Positions 8,079 through 15,543 of a stretch of DNA of 20,083 nt are shown here, piece after piece. Under the pieces are notes generated by a model. That model saw only the letters and a list, made by a program, of their open reading frames with translations, was not told the DNA's origin and did no database searches. Position numbers and translations under genes: made by a program. Origin of the DNA: Flavobacteriales bacterium UBA3364 (GTDB lineage: Bacteria; Bacteroidota; Bacteroidia; Flavobacteriales_F; PHOS-HE28); the NCBI GenBank assembly GCA_002360495.1, contig DEQO01000039.1, positions 1 to 20,083 on the forward strand, written 5' to 3'. Each line of letters starts with the position of its first letter. The stretch's first letter is position 1.

Positions 8079-9941
8079 CTACGCCTTTTTCAGTGCGTCG
8101 CGCAGTTCCTCACTGTTCCAGGCGTGATCGCCATGGGCCGGATCATGGTGAAGGTCCTTGCGCAACAAGTCTTCCTGTTCCTCGATCTTCTCGCGCACAC
8201 TCGTGATGTAGTCACCTGTATCGCGGCGCTTTGCGGCCAGTTCCTTCAAGGCGGCCTGGTCATACTTGATGAAATTCTGCCCCGCTCGGTACGCGCTGTA
8301 ATGTCGCTGGCCCAGTTCCTTCAGCACATCCACCCCCATGCGCACCGCACTATCCAACGTTTCGCGATAGATGTGCAGCACCCCCTGGTCCATCAATTCG
8401 TAGGCGTCCATTCGGTTCCGGCTCCGGACCAACAGCTTGAGGTCGGGGAAGTGCTTGTGGACCGTTTCCACAAGGGTCGGTGCAGTCTCGGGCGTTAATG
8501 CACAGACGAGGATCTCGGCTTCACGGGCACCTGCGGCTTCCAACAGGTCATGTCGGGTCGCATCCCCATAGAAGACCTTGAAGCCCATTTTGCGCAGGAG
8601 GTCCACCTGGTCGGAATCGTTGTCCAGGATGGTCGCCTCGAATCCGTTGGCGCGGAGGAGGCGCCCCAGCGTGCTACCGAAATGGCCGAAGCCTGCGATA
8701 ATGACCCGGTTCCGCACCTGTATCGCATCAGCTTCACGGCCTGTTCGCTCTTGGGGCCCATAGCGCGCAGCGATCACGCGTTCCGTAGCGAGCATCAGCA
8801 CTGGTGTCAGTGTCATGCTCATTGCGGTGACGGCCATCAGCGTATCCACCCAAAGGGTATCGAGTATCCTCAGTTGCGCAATGAACGTGAGCAACACGAA
8901 CGCGAATTCCCCGACCTGTCCCAGTCCCACACTGAAGATCATGTTCTGGTCCGGTCCCAGACGTGCCAGTTTACCAATGATCGCGAGCAGCAGGATCTTC
9001 ACGGCCACTACGCCGAATGTCACCGAGATCAGCAAGCCCGGGCTGGAGACGATCAGGTCGAAGTTGATGGATGCGCCGACCGCCATGAAGAAGAGGCCGA
9101 GCAATAGCCCCTTGAACGGATCGAGGTCGCTTTCCAGTTCGTGCCTGTATTCGCTGTTCGCCAGAACCACCCCGGCGAGGAAGGTCCCCAAAGCCGGGCT
9201 AAGGCCGACCACCTCCATCACCGCCGCTACACCGACCACGACGAGCAGCGCACTTGCCGTGAACAATTCGCGCAATCGGGTACGTGCAACGATGCGCAAC
9301 AGCGGTACCACAACATAGCGCCCGACAACGATGACCACGGCGACCGCTGCCAACAGTACCAATGTCCGCTGCCAGCCGGATAAGGTGCCCAGGCCATGGG
9401 ACCCGGGTGTTGGATGGTCCGATCCGGAAGCAAGCAGGGGCAGCAAAGCGAGGATGGGGATCACGGCGACGTCCTGGAAGAGAAGGACCGCGAACGAACT
9501 CTGGCCCGCACTGGTGTGCATCACCCCCTTTTCCTTCAACGATTGCAACGCGATGGCGGTGGAACTCATGGCCAGGGCAAGTCCGGCTGCGAGACCGGCC
9601 TGCCACTGGTAGAAACCGACAAGCAATGAGAACGCCCCAAGCAACACGGCGGTAAGTGCGACCTGCGCCGCCCCCAGACCAACGACCTGCTTTCGCATCC
9701 GCCAGAGCATCTCGGGTTCCAATTCAAGTCCCACCAGGAAGAGCATGATCACGACACCGAATTCGGCGAAATGCATGATGTCCTTGCCTTCCTGTCCAAC
9801 GAAACCCAAGGCGAATGGACCTATCACCATGCCCGCGATCAGGTATCCAAGCACGGAGCCAAGTCCCAGGCGCTTGGCCAGTGGAACACAGAGCACGGCC
9901 GCTCCCAGATACACGACAGCATTGCCTAGGAAGCCGCTCAT
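8079..9941 (-). CDS. kefC: KefC/KefB-type K+/H+ antiporter with RCK domain
   Basis: A 620-residue CPA2-family monovalent cation:proton antiporter. The N-terminal ~380 residues are a Na_H_Exchanger membrane domain; they include LLFQDVAVIP and the block HELESDLDPFKGLLLGLFFMAVG, which closely resembles the regulatory loop of E. coli KefC. From about residue 400 the TrkA-N/RCK domain follows, with the nucleotide-binding IAGFGHFGS and a terminal Asp/Asn pair in ILDND. A charged, probably helical tail (EKIEEQEDLLRKDLHH) ends it. KefB/KefC are gated by glutathione and open upon electrophile stress, releasing K+ and acidifying the cytoplasm. I start at the ATG at 9941: the frame runs further upstream, but that extension is the shadow of the neighbouring gene. 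The start shares one base with the stop of the KefG-like gene (TGATG), so the two are translationally coupled. kefB is equally possible as a name. Confidence 0.92.
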   Translation of the reverse strand: MSGFLGNAVVYLGAAVLCVPLAKRLGLGSVLGYLIAGMVIGPFALGFVGQEGKDIMHFAEFGVVIMLFLVGLELEPEMLWRMRKQVVGLGAAQVALTAVLLGAFSLLVGFYQWQAGLAAGLALAMSSTAIALQSLKEKGVMHTSAGQSSFAVLLFQDVAVIPILALLPLLASGSDHPTPGSHGLGTLSGWQRTLVLLAAVAVVIVVGRYVVVPLLRIVARTRLRELFTASALLVVVGVAAVMEVVGLSPALGTFLAGVVLANSEYRHELESDLDPFKGLLLGLFFMAVGASINFDLIVSSPGLLISVTFGVVAVKILLLAIIGKLARLGPDQNMIFSVGLGQVGEFAFVLLTFIAQLRILDTLWVDTLMAVTAMSMTLTPVLMLATERVIAARYGPQERTGREADAIQVRNRVIIAGFGHFGSTLGRLLRANGFEATILDNDSDQVDLLRKMGFKVFYGDATRHDLLEAAGAREAEILVCALTPETAPTLVETVHKHFPDLKLLVRSRNRMDAYELMDQGVLHIYRETLDSAVRMGVDVLKELGQRHYSAYRAGQNFIKYDQAALKELAAKRRDTGDYITSVREKIEEQEDLLRKDLHHDPAHGDHAWNSEELRDALKKA

Positions 9942-10540
9942 CAAATGGTCCTTAGGGGTAAGGCGTCGTTCAGATAGGCCTTCTCCGCAACTTGTTCGGC
10001 TGTTGTCCGACCTTCGGCGAAGGAGGTGAGCAGCAGTGCATAGTGCTCTGCGGAACGTTCCAACTCGGCATCGCCCAACTGATGGGTACCATGCACCACG
10101 AACGGTGGAATCCAGTTCATGCCGCACAACGTCACTGTCCGTTGCATGGGGCGCAGGAATTCGTGCATGGTGGATCCATGGAACCCTTCGGAGGAGTATG
10201 CTTGTTGGGGTCCTCCCGTGGTAAGGACTTGGAACACCGACATTCCTTTCAGCGCCGTTCCGCCCGGCCCGTAGGCCCAGCCAAAGGCGAGTACGAGGTC
10301 GATCCACTGTTTCAGCAGGGGGGGCGCGCTGTACCAATAGAAGGGATGGTGCCAAACCACGATGTCGTGTCCGGTCAGTAGGGCCTGTTCCTTCCGGACG
10401 TCGATGTTGAAATCAGGATAGAGCTCGTACAGGTCGCGAAAGGTGATGTCCTTGTGCTTCGGAAAACGCCGCAGTAAAGCCTTGTTCGTCCGGCTTTTCT
10501 CCAACCGGGGGTGTGCGAAGAGGACGAGGACCTTGGGCAT
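9941..10540 (-). CDS. KefG/KefF-like NAD(P)H-quinone reductase, ancillary to the Kef antiporter
   Basis: A 199-residue flavodoxin-fold FMN protein of the NQO1/KefF family. It begins MPKVLVLFAHPRLEKS, the FMN-phosphate-binding start of the family, then WHHPFYWYSAPPLLKQW (catalytic and interface region), FGWAYGPGGTALKG, and VLTTGGPQQAYS with CGM further on, all typical of KefF/KefG. In E. coli, KefF and KefG are required for full activity of KefC and KefB, binding the membrane protein and reducing quinone electrophiles. Here the gene lies directly upstream of, and overlaps, the antiporter gene. I chose the ATG at 10540; an in-frame GTG at 10552 would add four residues. It is divergent from the gene at 10624, with 83 bp between. 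Confidence 0.92.
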   Translation of the reverse strand: MPKVLVLFAHPRLEKSRTNKALLRRFPKHKDITFRDLYELYPDFNIDVRKEQALLTGHDIVVWHHPFYWYSAPPLLKQWIDLVLAFGWAYGPGGTALKGMSVFQVLTTGGPQQAYSSEGFHGSTMHEFLRPMQRTVTLCGMNWIPPFVVHGTHQLGDAELERSAEHYALLLTSFAEGRTTAEQVAEKAYLNDALPLRTI

Positions 10541-10623
10541 GGCGGGGGCCACAAGTCTACCTACAAGCGACCGATGGTGGGCTATCCCATCGGGCTTGTT
10601 CCGTGGCGAAGTATGTTCGCATC

Positions 10624-11166
10624 ATGGAACTTTACGACATCAGCATCGGTGCCCGTGTGAAACATCCGACCATGGGAGTGGGGGTGGTCTACGAAATGGA
10701 CGCTCGGACCATCCACATCTTCTTCCGCGAGCACGGCGAACAGCCCATCAGCCGCAGTTTTCCGGACTTGGTCACCATCGCACCAGGTGCGGAGATCGGC
10801 CAGGAACCGTTGGACCTTGATACGGTGCGGGACTGTCTCCGCGAAGTGCTTGAGGAGATGCAGCAGCCGCAACGCCCTGTGGAAATGGCCCGTAAGTACG
10901 AAGGCGGAACGTTGGAGATGCGCCCAAAGGACGCCGCGTTGAAAAGCAAGGAACTGCCCATCGACGACTTCTTCCACAAGATCGTCATGATCCGGGACCG
11001 CTTCAGGGTGCTGGAACAGAAGATCAACGCGCATCCCGCACTTAGTGAGGCGGACAAAGTGGAGTTGCAGCAATACATCACCCGGTGCTACGGGAGCCTC
11101 ACCACGTTCAACATCCTCTTCGAGGACAAAGAGGACCACTTTGTGGGGCAGAAGGGGGAGGGATAG
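10624..11166 (+). CDS. Conserved protein of unknown function with SH3-like N-terminus
   Basis: A 180-residue soluble protein, no signal peptide or membrane segment. Residues 7-50 (IGARVKHPTMGVGVVYEM...) resemble the small beta-barrel found at the end of PcrA/UvrD helicases, where V-x-H-x-x-(F/M)-G-x-G-x-V is typical. The second half is helical and charged, with FHKIVMIRDRFRVLEQKI and a strongly patterned stretch ELQQYITRCYGSLTTFNILF near the end, which I recall as conserved in Bacteroidota hypothetical proteins. No catalytic motif can be seen. The ATG at 10624 is chosen because the frame upstream to 10513 is Arg/Trp-rich and does not look coding. A DNA- or RNA-associated role is conceivable but is not shown. 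Confidence 0.85.
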   Translation: MELYDISIGARVKHPTMGVGVVYEMDARTIHIFFREHGEQPISRSFPDLVTIAPGAEIGQEPLDLDTVRDCLREVLEEMQQPQRPVEMARKYEGGTLEMRPKDAALKSKELPIDDFFHKIVMIRDRFRVLEQKINAHPALSEADKVELQQYITRCYGSLTTFNILFEDKEDHFVGQKGEG

Positions 11167-11706
11167 GGGCGAATTGCGGTTCCGCCTAGGCCCGAGTGCC
11201 CTTGTAGCCACATCGCCCTTCCGCGCACACGTGCTCATGGGCGAGGCGGACCCGGCCGGTGGCGGCCCTCGTTCGTCAGGTCCGAACGGAACGCTTGTCG
11301 ACATGAGCGCATGACCTTTGCGGCCGAATGAGCACGTGCCCTCAAAGAGTTATCCACCGTTCCTTGCATTCGGCCCTTGGCTGACCATACTTTCGTACCG
11401 AAGTCGTTCTTTTCCATCGACCTGAAGAAGCATCAACCACCCGCCACCGGGTGCAACGCGAAGCCCACACAGGCCATCTGTTCATCGGAACCAACAATTT
11501 CCATCAGGGATCGCACCCTCGGTGGTCTACGGCGGGCCTCAACACCTTCGGGTGCTCCCTTCGGGGACAAGAGGATTACGAAAGCCATCATCGCGGTCCC
11601 GCCCATGTGATACCATGGGTTCCTTGAACGTGGCCCTGTGTGGGCTTTTTCTTGGTCATGGGACGAATGCGAGGGTGAACGCATCCGCTTCCGTTCCTTT
11701 GCCGCG
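11167..11706. other. 540-bp non-coding stretch rich in inverted repeats
   Basis: No convincing gene lies between the unknown protein and queE. Inverted repeats seen by eye: CACGTGCTCAT (11228-11238) with ATGAGCACGTG (11328-11338); CGGACC (11247-11252) with GGTCCG (11279-11284); GGCCGAATG (11322-11330) with CATTCGGCC (11367-11375); CACCCG (11438-11443) with CGGGTG (11448-11453); and the compact structure at 11537-11574. The two widely spaced repeats may be chance, but the density is notable. A minus-strand 98-codon frame (11433-11729) exists; its product shows no domain. The stretch probably holds the queE promoter and leader, perhaps an RNA gene. Confidence 0.5.
11537..11574 (+). ncRNA. Candidate three-way-junction RNA element with two UUCG tetraloops
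   Basis: Read as plus-strand RNA, an outer helix CCTC (11537-11540)/GAGG (11571-11574) encloses two adjacent hairpins: CACC-TTCG-GGTG (11543-11554) and TCCC-TTCG-GGGA (11556-11567), with one base between them and AA and CAA as the outer joining strands. Both loops are C-UUCG-G, the extra-stable tetraloop, which occurs only if transcribed rightward, the direction of queE. It lies about 130 bp before the queE start. No known riboswitch or small RNA is recognised. The stems are only 4 bp, so chance is possible. Confidence 0.3.
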
Positions 11707-12309
11707 ATGTCCGCGCTGCTCCCCGTCATGGAAGCCTTCTACACCGTTCAGGGCGAGGGTCTTTTCACCGGTCATGCCGCGTACTTCATCCGCCTTGGTG
11801 GGTGTGATGTGGGCTGTACCTGGTGCGATGTGAAGGAGAGCTGGGATGCCTCGGCCCATCCTCTACGGTCCGTGGAGGACATTGTCGCTGAAGCGGCCCG
11901 GCACCCGGCTCGTCTCGCCGTGATCACGGGAGGAGAGCCATTGATGCATGAGCTGACTCCTTTGACCGATGCATTGCGCGCTGCTGGCTTCCGCACGAAC
12001 ATCGAGACCAGCGGAACCCATCCGCTCAGCGGCGATTGGCATCATATCTGCTTCAGTCCGAAGAAGTTCAAGGCACCGTTGCCGGTTTTCTACGCGATAG
12101 CCCACGAACTGAAGGTGATCGTCTTCAACAACCACGACTTGAAATGGGCCCAGGAGCATGCTTCACAAGCCAACCCGACTTGCACCCTTTTCCTACAACC
12201 CGAATGGGACAAGCGCGAAACCATGATGCCGCTGATCGTGGACCATGTAAAGGCGAACCCGGAGTGGAAGATCTCTTTGCAGACGCACAAGTATTTGAAT
12301 ATTCCATGA
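11707..12309 (+). CDS. queE: 7-carboxy-7-deazaguanine synthase, radical SAM enzyme
   Basis: A 200-residue enzyme that rearranges 6-carboxy-tetrahydropterin to 7-carboxy-7-deazaguanine, a step of preQ0/queuosine synthesis for tRNA modification. The cluster-binding motif is seen as GGCDVGCTWCDV with C33, C37 and C40 (CX3CX2C), followed by GGEP (75-78) for SAM binding. The N-terminal LPVMEAFYTVQGEG and C-terminal SLQTHKYLNIP are characteristic of the Bacteroidota form. The ATG at 11707 is favoured because MSALLPVMEAFYT matches family starts; the open frame extends upstream without similarity. No other queuosine gene (queC, queD, queF) is in the window. Its stop overlaps the ATG of the next gene by 4 bp (ATGA). 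Confidence 0.95.
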   Translation: MSALLPVMEAFYTVQGEGLFTGHAAYFIRLGGCDVGCTWCDVKESWDASAHPLRSVEDIVAEAARHPARLAVITGGEPLMHELTPLTDALRAAGFRTNIETSGTHPLSGDWHHICFSPKKFKAPLPVFYAIAHELKVIVFNNHDLKWAQEHASQANPTCTLFLQPEWDKRETMMPLIVDHVKANPEWKISLQTHKYLNIP

Positions 12310-14330
12310 ACGAGAACGATCGGCCAACGGCCATTGGTGCCGAACATCATCGACCCTCCAAGTGGCGGATAGGAGCACATCGAATCCTGGTGCTTTTGCT
12401 CGCCACAGGCTGCTCGCTGCTCACCGTTCTGAAAGCCCAGCCCGGTGGGTACAGCACCACGGACAAAAGCGCCATCAAGCGCTTCGAGAGCGGATCGGAA
12501 TGCATGAGGATGCAGAAGTGGGAATGCGCGGAAAGCGAGTTCAGCAAAGCTGCGGAAGCCGACGAACGATTCGTCGAACCCAGGATCATGTTGGCGGAGA
12601 TCGCCGAACAGCAAGGCAAGGACGATGTGGCCATGACGCGCTACCGCGAAGCCATCGCCGTGGACCCGCGCTTCTTCCCCATAGCACTGTTGCACCTCGC
12701 GGACCTGGAGTTCAAGGCCGGTCAGTATGCCCAAGCGGAGAAGAACTACCAGACCTACCTGGAGATGGAGGAGGAGCCGCAGCGCAAAGCACGGGCGCGC
12801 ATGGGCTTGAAGAATTGTGCGTTCGCGGCCAAGGCCATACAGCAGCCGGTGCCCTTCGAACCGAAGAACCTCGGGCCGAACGTCAACAGTGTGGACCCCG
12901 AGTATTACCCGTGCCTGACGGCGGATGACGGAACGTTGATCTACACGCGCCGTGTGAAAGCACCGGAGATCCAACCCTGGGGCATGCAGGAGGATTTCTA
13001 CGTGAGTCGCCGTGATCTCGAGGGCAATTGGAAAGGTTCGATCCCATTGCCTGTCGTGAACACGAAGGCCTTCAATGAAGGTGCGGGCACGCTTTCTCCC
13101 GATGGCCGCTTCCTGATCTTCACGAAGTGCGCCCTTGAAGATGGATCCTATGGTGGTTCATTGTCCGGTGAGGGCAGCTGCGATCTCTTCATCAGTCGCC
13201 GCATCGGGGATCGCTGGGGTGTGCCGCAGAACCTCGGCTCTCCGGTGAATTCGAGCCATTGGGAAACACAGCCCAGCATGGCCAGCGATGGACGCACGAT
13301 CTACTACATCCGCGGATCGGTGGCCCGTGACGGCATCAAAAGCATGGACATCTGGACCACGACGATGCAGGACGATGGGTCCTGGAGCAAGCCGTCGAAA
13401 CTCGGCGAGACCATCAACACGCAATACCAGGAGGAAAGTGTGCAGATCCATCCTGATGGCAACACGCTCTACTTCAGTAGCAACGGGCATCCGGGCTTCG
13501 GCGGTCTGGACATCTTCCTAAGCCGCAAACAAGCGGATGGTTCTTGGGGACCGGCGTTGAACTTGGGCTATCCGATCAACACCGGTGCCGATGAGAACAG
13601 CCTGCTGGTGAACGCGAGCGGCGATGTGGCCTACTTCGCGAGCGATCGGAAGGGCGGTTTGGGCGATCTTGACCTGTACAGCTTCGACCTGTATCCTGAG
13701 GCACGACCACTGGCTGTCACCTACATCCGCGGAAAGGTCTACGACAAGGTGACCGCAGCCCCTGTTGAAGCGGATGTGCAACTCTATGATGTATCGACCG
13801 GCCAGCTCGCCACAGGGGCCTACAGCGATCCCAAGACCGGTGAATTCCTGGTCTGCCTGCCTGCTGGTCGCACCTATGCATTGAACGCCAGTTCCGAAGG
13901 GTACTTGTTCTTCTCCCAGAACTACGACGTAGCAAAGGGATCACCGCAGGAACCGATCACATTGGATGTTCCCTTGAGCCCGCTCTCGGCCGGCAGCGTT
14001 ATTGCGTTACGGAACATCTTCTTCAATACGGCTAGCTACGAACTCTTACCTACGTCGAACGCGGAGCTGGACAAGCTTGTCGGCCTCTTGAAGACCAACC
14101 CGACGTTGCGCATCGAGCTCGGTGGCCATACCGATAACGTGGGTGCCGACGCTGCGAACCTGACCTTGAGCGACCAGCGGGCACAGGCCGTCCGTGATTT
14201 CGTCATCGGCAAAGGGATCGACGCTGCGCGGATCACCGCAAAGGGTTACGGAGAGACCAAGCCCGTGGAAACCAACGATACGGAGGAGGGTCGGGCGCTG
14301 AACCGGAGGACGGAAGTGACCGTGCTTTAA
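12306..14330 (+). CDS. PorE-like TPR/PD40-propeller/CRD/OmpA envelope protein
   Basis: A 674-residue envelope protein. Order seen: N-terminal hydrophobic export signal (about 27-44), TPR-like helices (about 52-165), PD40/WD40-like propeller repeats (about 185-450) with motifs such as SPDGRFLIF, ASDGRTIYY, HPDGNTLYFSS and SDRKGGLGDLDLY, a carboxypeptidase-regulatory-like domain (about 475-555, YIRGKVYDKVTAAPVEADV), and a C-terminal OmpA domain (570-674) with GGHTDNVG and LSDQRAQAV, which binds peptidoglycan. PorE of Porphyromonas gingivalis, a T9SS outer-membrane component, has this architecture, but many Bacteroidota carry several such paralogues, so the role is not assured. The signal may be read as a lipoprotein signal (LATGC, C36) or as signal peptidase I type (cleavage after LKA, 42-44); residues after C36 are hydrophobic, which speaks against a lipoprotein. 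Its start overlaps the queE stop, and its end overlaps that of proC by 4 bp. Confidence 0.9.
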   Translation: MNENDRPTAIGAEHHRPSKWRIGAHRILVLLLATGCSLLTVLKAQPGGYSTTDKSAIKRFESGSECMRMQKWECAESEFSKAAEADERFVEPRIMLAEIAEQQGKDDVAMTRYREAIAVDPRFFPIALLHLADLEFKAGQYAQAEKNYQTYLEMEEEPQRKARARMGLKNCAFAAKAIQQPVPFEPKNLGPNVNSVDPEYYPCLTADDGTLIYTRRVKAPEIQPWGMQEDFYVSRRDLEGNWKGSIPLPVVNTKAFNEGAGTLSPDGRFLIFTKCALEDGSYGGSLSGEGSCDLFISRRIGDRWGVPQNLGSPVNSSHWETQPSMASDGRTIYYIRGSVARDGIKSMDIWTTTMQDDGSWSKPSKLGETINTQYQEESVQIHPDGNTLYFSSNGHPGFGGLDIFLSRKQADGSWGPALNLGYPINTGADENSLLVNASGDVAYFASDRKGGLGDLDLYSFDLYPEARPLAVTYIRGKVYDKVTAAPVEADVQLYDVSTGQLATGAYSDPKTGEFLVCLPAGRTYALNASSEGYLFFSQNYDVAKGSPQEPITLDVPLSPLSAGSVIALRNIFFNTASYELLPTSNAELDKLVGLLKTNPTLRIELGGHTDNVGADAANLTLSDQRAQAVRDFVIGKGIDAARITAKGYGETKPVETNDTEEGRALNRRTEVTVL

Positions 14331-15124
14331 GAACCCGATAGCTCCTTGGCCCGCGCGCTCGCGGCAACCAACGCGCGGTCCAACACACCAGCGAGGTCCT
14401 CTTCGCGGAACACGTTGAAGGCCGCTTCCGTCGTACCGCCCTTGCTCATCACGGCCTTGATCAGCTCATCCGGCGTTTGGTCGGCATGCTCCATCAGGTG
14501 GTAGCTGCCCAGCATGGTCTGTTTCACCAACGCGCTCGCCACATGTGGTTCCAAGCCGAGCCTGGTCCCGCTCTGCACCAACGTGCGTACGATGTGGAAG
14601 AAGTACGCGGGACCACTTCCGCTCAGCGCGGTCACGGGATCCAGCATCGCCTCATCCGCCAGATGGACAGCGCGACCGGTGCTGTTCAACAGTTGCTCCA
14701 CCATCAGGGTCTGTCGCATGTTCAGCTCCGTTCCCGTGGCGTAGGCGGTTATGCCCATCCCGATCTGTGCCGGTGAATTCGGCATGGCCCGAACGATCGT
14801 GCTGTGCTGCAACGCGCCTTGCAATCGCGCGATGGTAATACCCGCCATGATCGAAAGCACGACCTGTCCGGGTTGGAGTACCCTTGCCAACGCAGTGGCA
14901 ACACCCCCGAGATCCTGCGGTTTCACAGAGACGATGACAAGATCGCTCGCACCAATGGCGGCCGAGATCTCCGTGGTCACCCGGCCGTAGGCCTGAAGTT
15001 GCGACCGTCGCCCCTCACTGCGCACAACGAGCAGCAGATCTTCCGCTTTCACCAAGCCGTACTTGCGAAAGCTGCGTGCATAGGCCTGGCCCATGTTGCC
15101 ACATCCGACGATGGAGATCTTCAT
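14327..15124 (-). CDS. proC: Pyrroline-5-carboxylate reductase
   Basis: A 265-residue cytoplasmic enzyme that reduces 1-pyrroline-5-carboxylate to proline with NAD(P)H, the last step of proline synthesis. Seen: the Rossmann start MKISIVGCGNMG (GxGxMG, 7-12), VSVKPQ (about 66-71), the family motif VRAMPNSPAQIGMG in the middle, VTALSGSGPAYFF at the C-terminal dimer domain start, and MSKGGTTEAAF near the end, the P5C-binding signature. Length is usual for ProC. It is last in the minus-strand run that begins at 19829, 64 bp after the SMR gene. Its stop codon overlaps that of the convergent PorE-like gene (TTAA at 14327-14330). Confidence 0.96.
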   Translation of the reverse strand: MKISIVGCGNMGQAYARSFRKYGLVKAEDLLLVVRSEGRRSQLQAYGRVTTEISAAIGASDLVIVSVKPQDLGGVATALARVLQPGQVVLSIMAGITIARLQGALQHSTIVRAMPNSPAQIGMGITAYATGTELNMRQTLMVEQLLNSTGRAVHLADEAMLDPVTALSGSGPAYFFHIVRTLVQSGTRLGLEPHVASALVKQTMLGSYHLMEHADQTPDELIKAVMSKGGTTEAAFNVFREEDLAGVLDRALVAASARAKELSGS

Positions 15125-15188
15125 GGAGCGAATTTGGTCCGGAGCAGCGGGTCCGTGACCATGGCAACGACCGAAGCTTGAACCGGGT

Positions 15189-15515
15189 CTAGTGGGAAAC
15201 CGCCTTCAGACCGACCACACTGGCGATCAATGTGCCCAGGAAGAAGATGCGCCAGATCTCCGCAGGTTCCTTGAAGAAGAGGATGCCTACCACCACCGTT
15301 CCTGCTGCTCCGATGCCGGTCCAGACCGCATAGGCCGTGCCAATGGGCAGGGTCTGTGCGGCCTTGTACAAGAGGTACATACTGATCGCGAGGCACACGA
15401 AGAAGCCGCCCATCCACCAACCCGCAGTGCTTCCCGTTGTCTCCTTCACCTTGCCGAGGCAGGTAGCGAATCCCACTTCGAAGAGACCGGCGACAACGAG
15501 CAACAACCAGTTCAT
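15189..15515 (-). CDS. SMR-family exporter, SugE/Gdx-like
   Basis: A 108-residue protein with four hydrophobic helices that works as an antiparallel dimer in the inner membrane and exports small cations in exchange for protons. The essential glutamate is present (E13 in GLFEVGFA), and AYAVWTGIGAAGT is nearly the SugE/Gdx version of the loop in helix 3, not the EmrE one. By that measure guanidinium is the likely substrate rather than bulky quaternary ammonium compounds. No guanidine riboswitch is seen upstream; the gap to the preceding stop is only 28 bp, so expression should depend on the operon. It lies between the DUF2233-like gene and proC. Confidence 0.88.
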   Translation of the reverse strand: MNWLLLVVAGLFEVGFATCLGKVKETTGSTAGWWMGGFFVCLAISMYLLYKAAQTLPIGTAYAVWTGIGAAGTVVVGILFFKEPAEIWRIFFLGTLIASVVGLKAVSH

Positions 15516-15543
15516 ACAGCGAAGGTAGGAGCGGGGTGCTGCC

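Noticed and set aside
9942..10355. N-terminal extension of the Kef antiporter frame
   Set aside because: It runs antiparallel in frame through the reductase gene on the same strand and encodes Arg-rich sequence; the family N-terminus (MSGFLGNAVVYLG) begins at 9941.
11350..11358. Replication origin
   Set aside because: Only one DnaA-box-like site, no AT-rich unwinding region, no dnaA or dnaN nearby.
11433..11729. A 98-codon minus-strand frame in the queE upstream region
   Set aside because: It has no domain, the hydrophobic part is short, it overlaps the queE start, and the hairpin at 11543-11567 is translated in it as SPKGAPEG, which looks accidental.
12036..12305. Upstream extension of the PorE-like frame inside queE
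   Set aside because: It is the out-of-frame shadow of queE; the ATG at 12306 leads straight to the export signal.
15121..15420. 99-codon minus-strand frame across the SMR gene
   Set aside because: It overlaps the SMR gene in another frame and has no membrane or domain pattern; the SMR product is a clear match.
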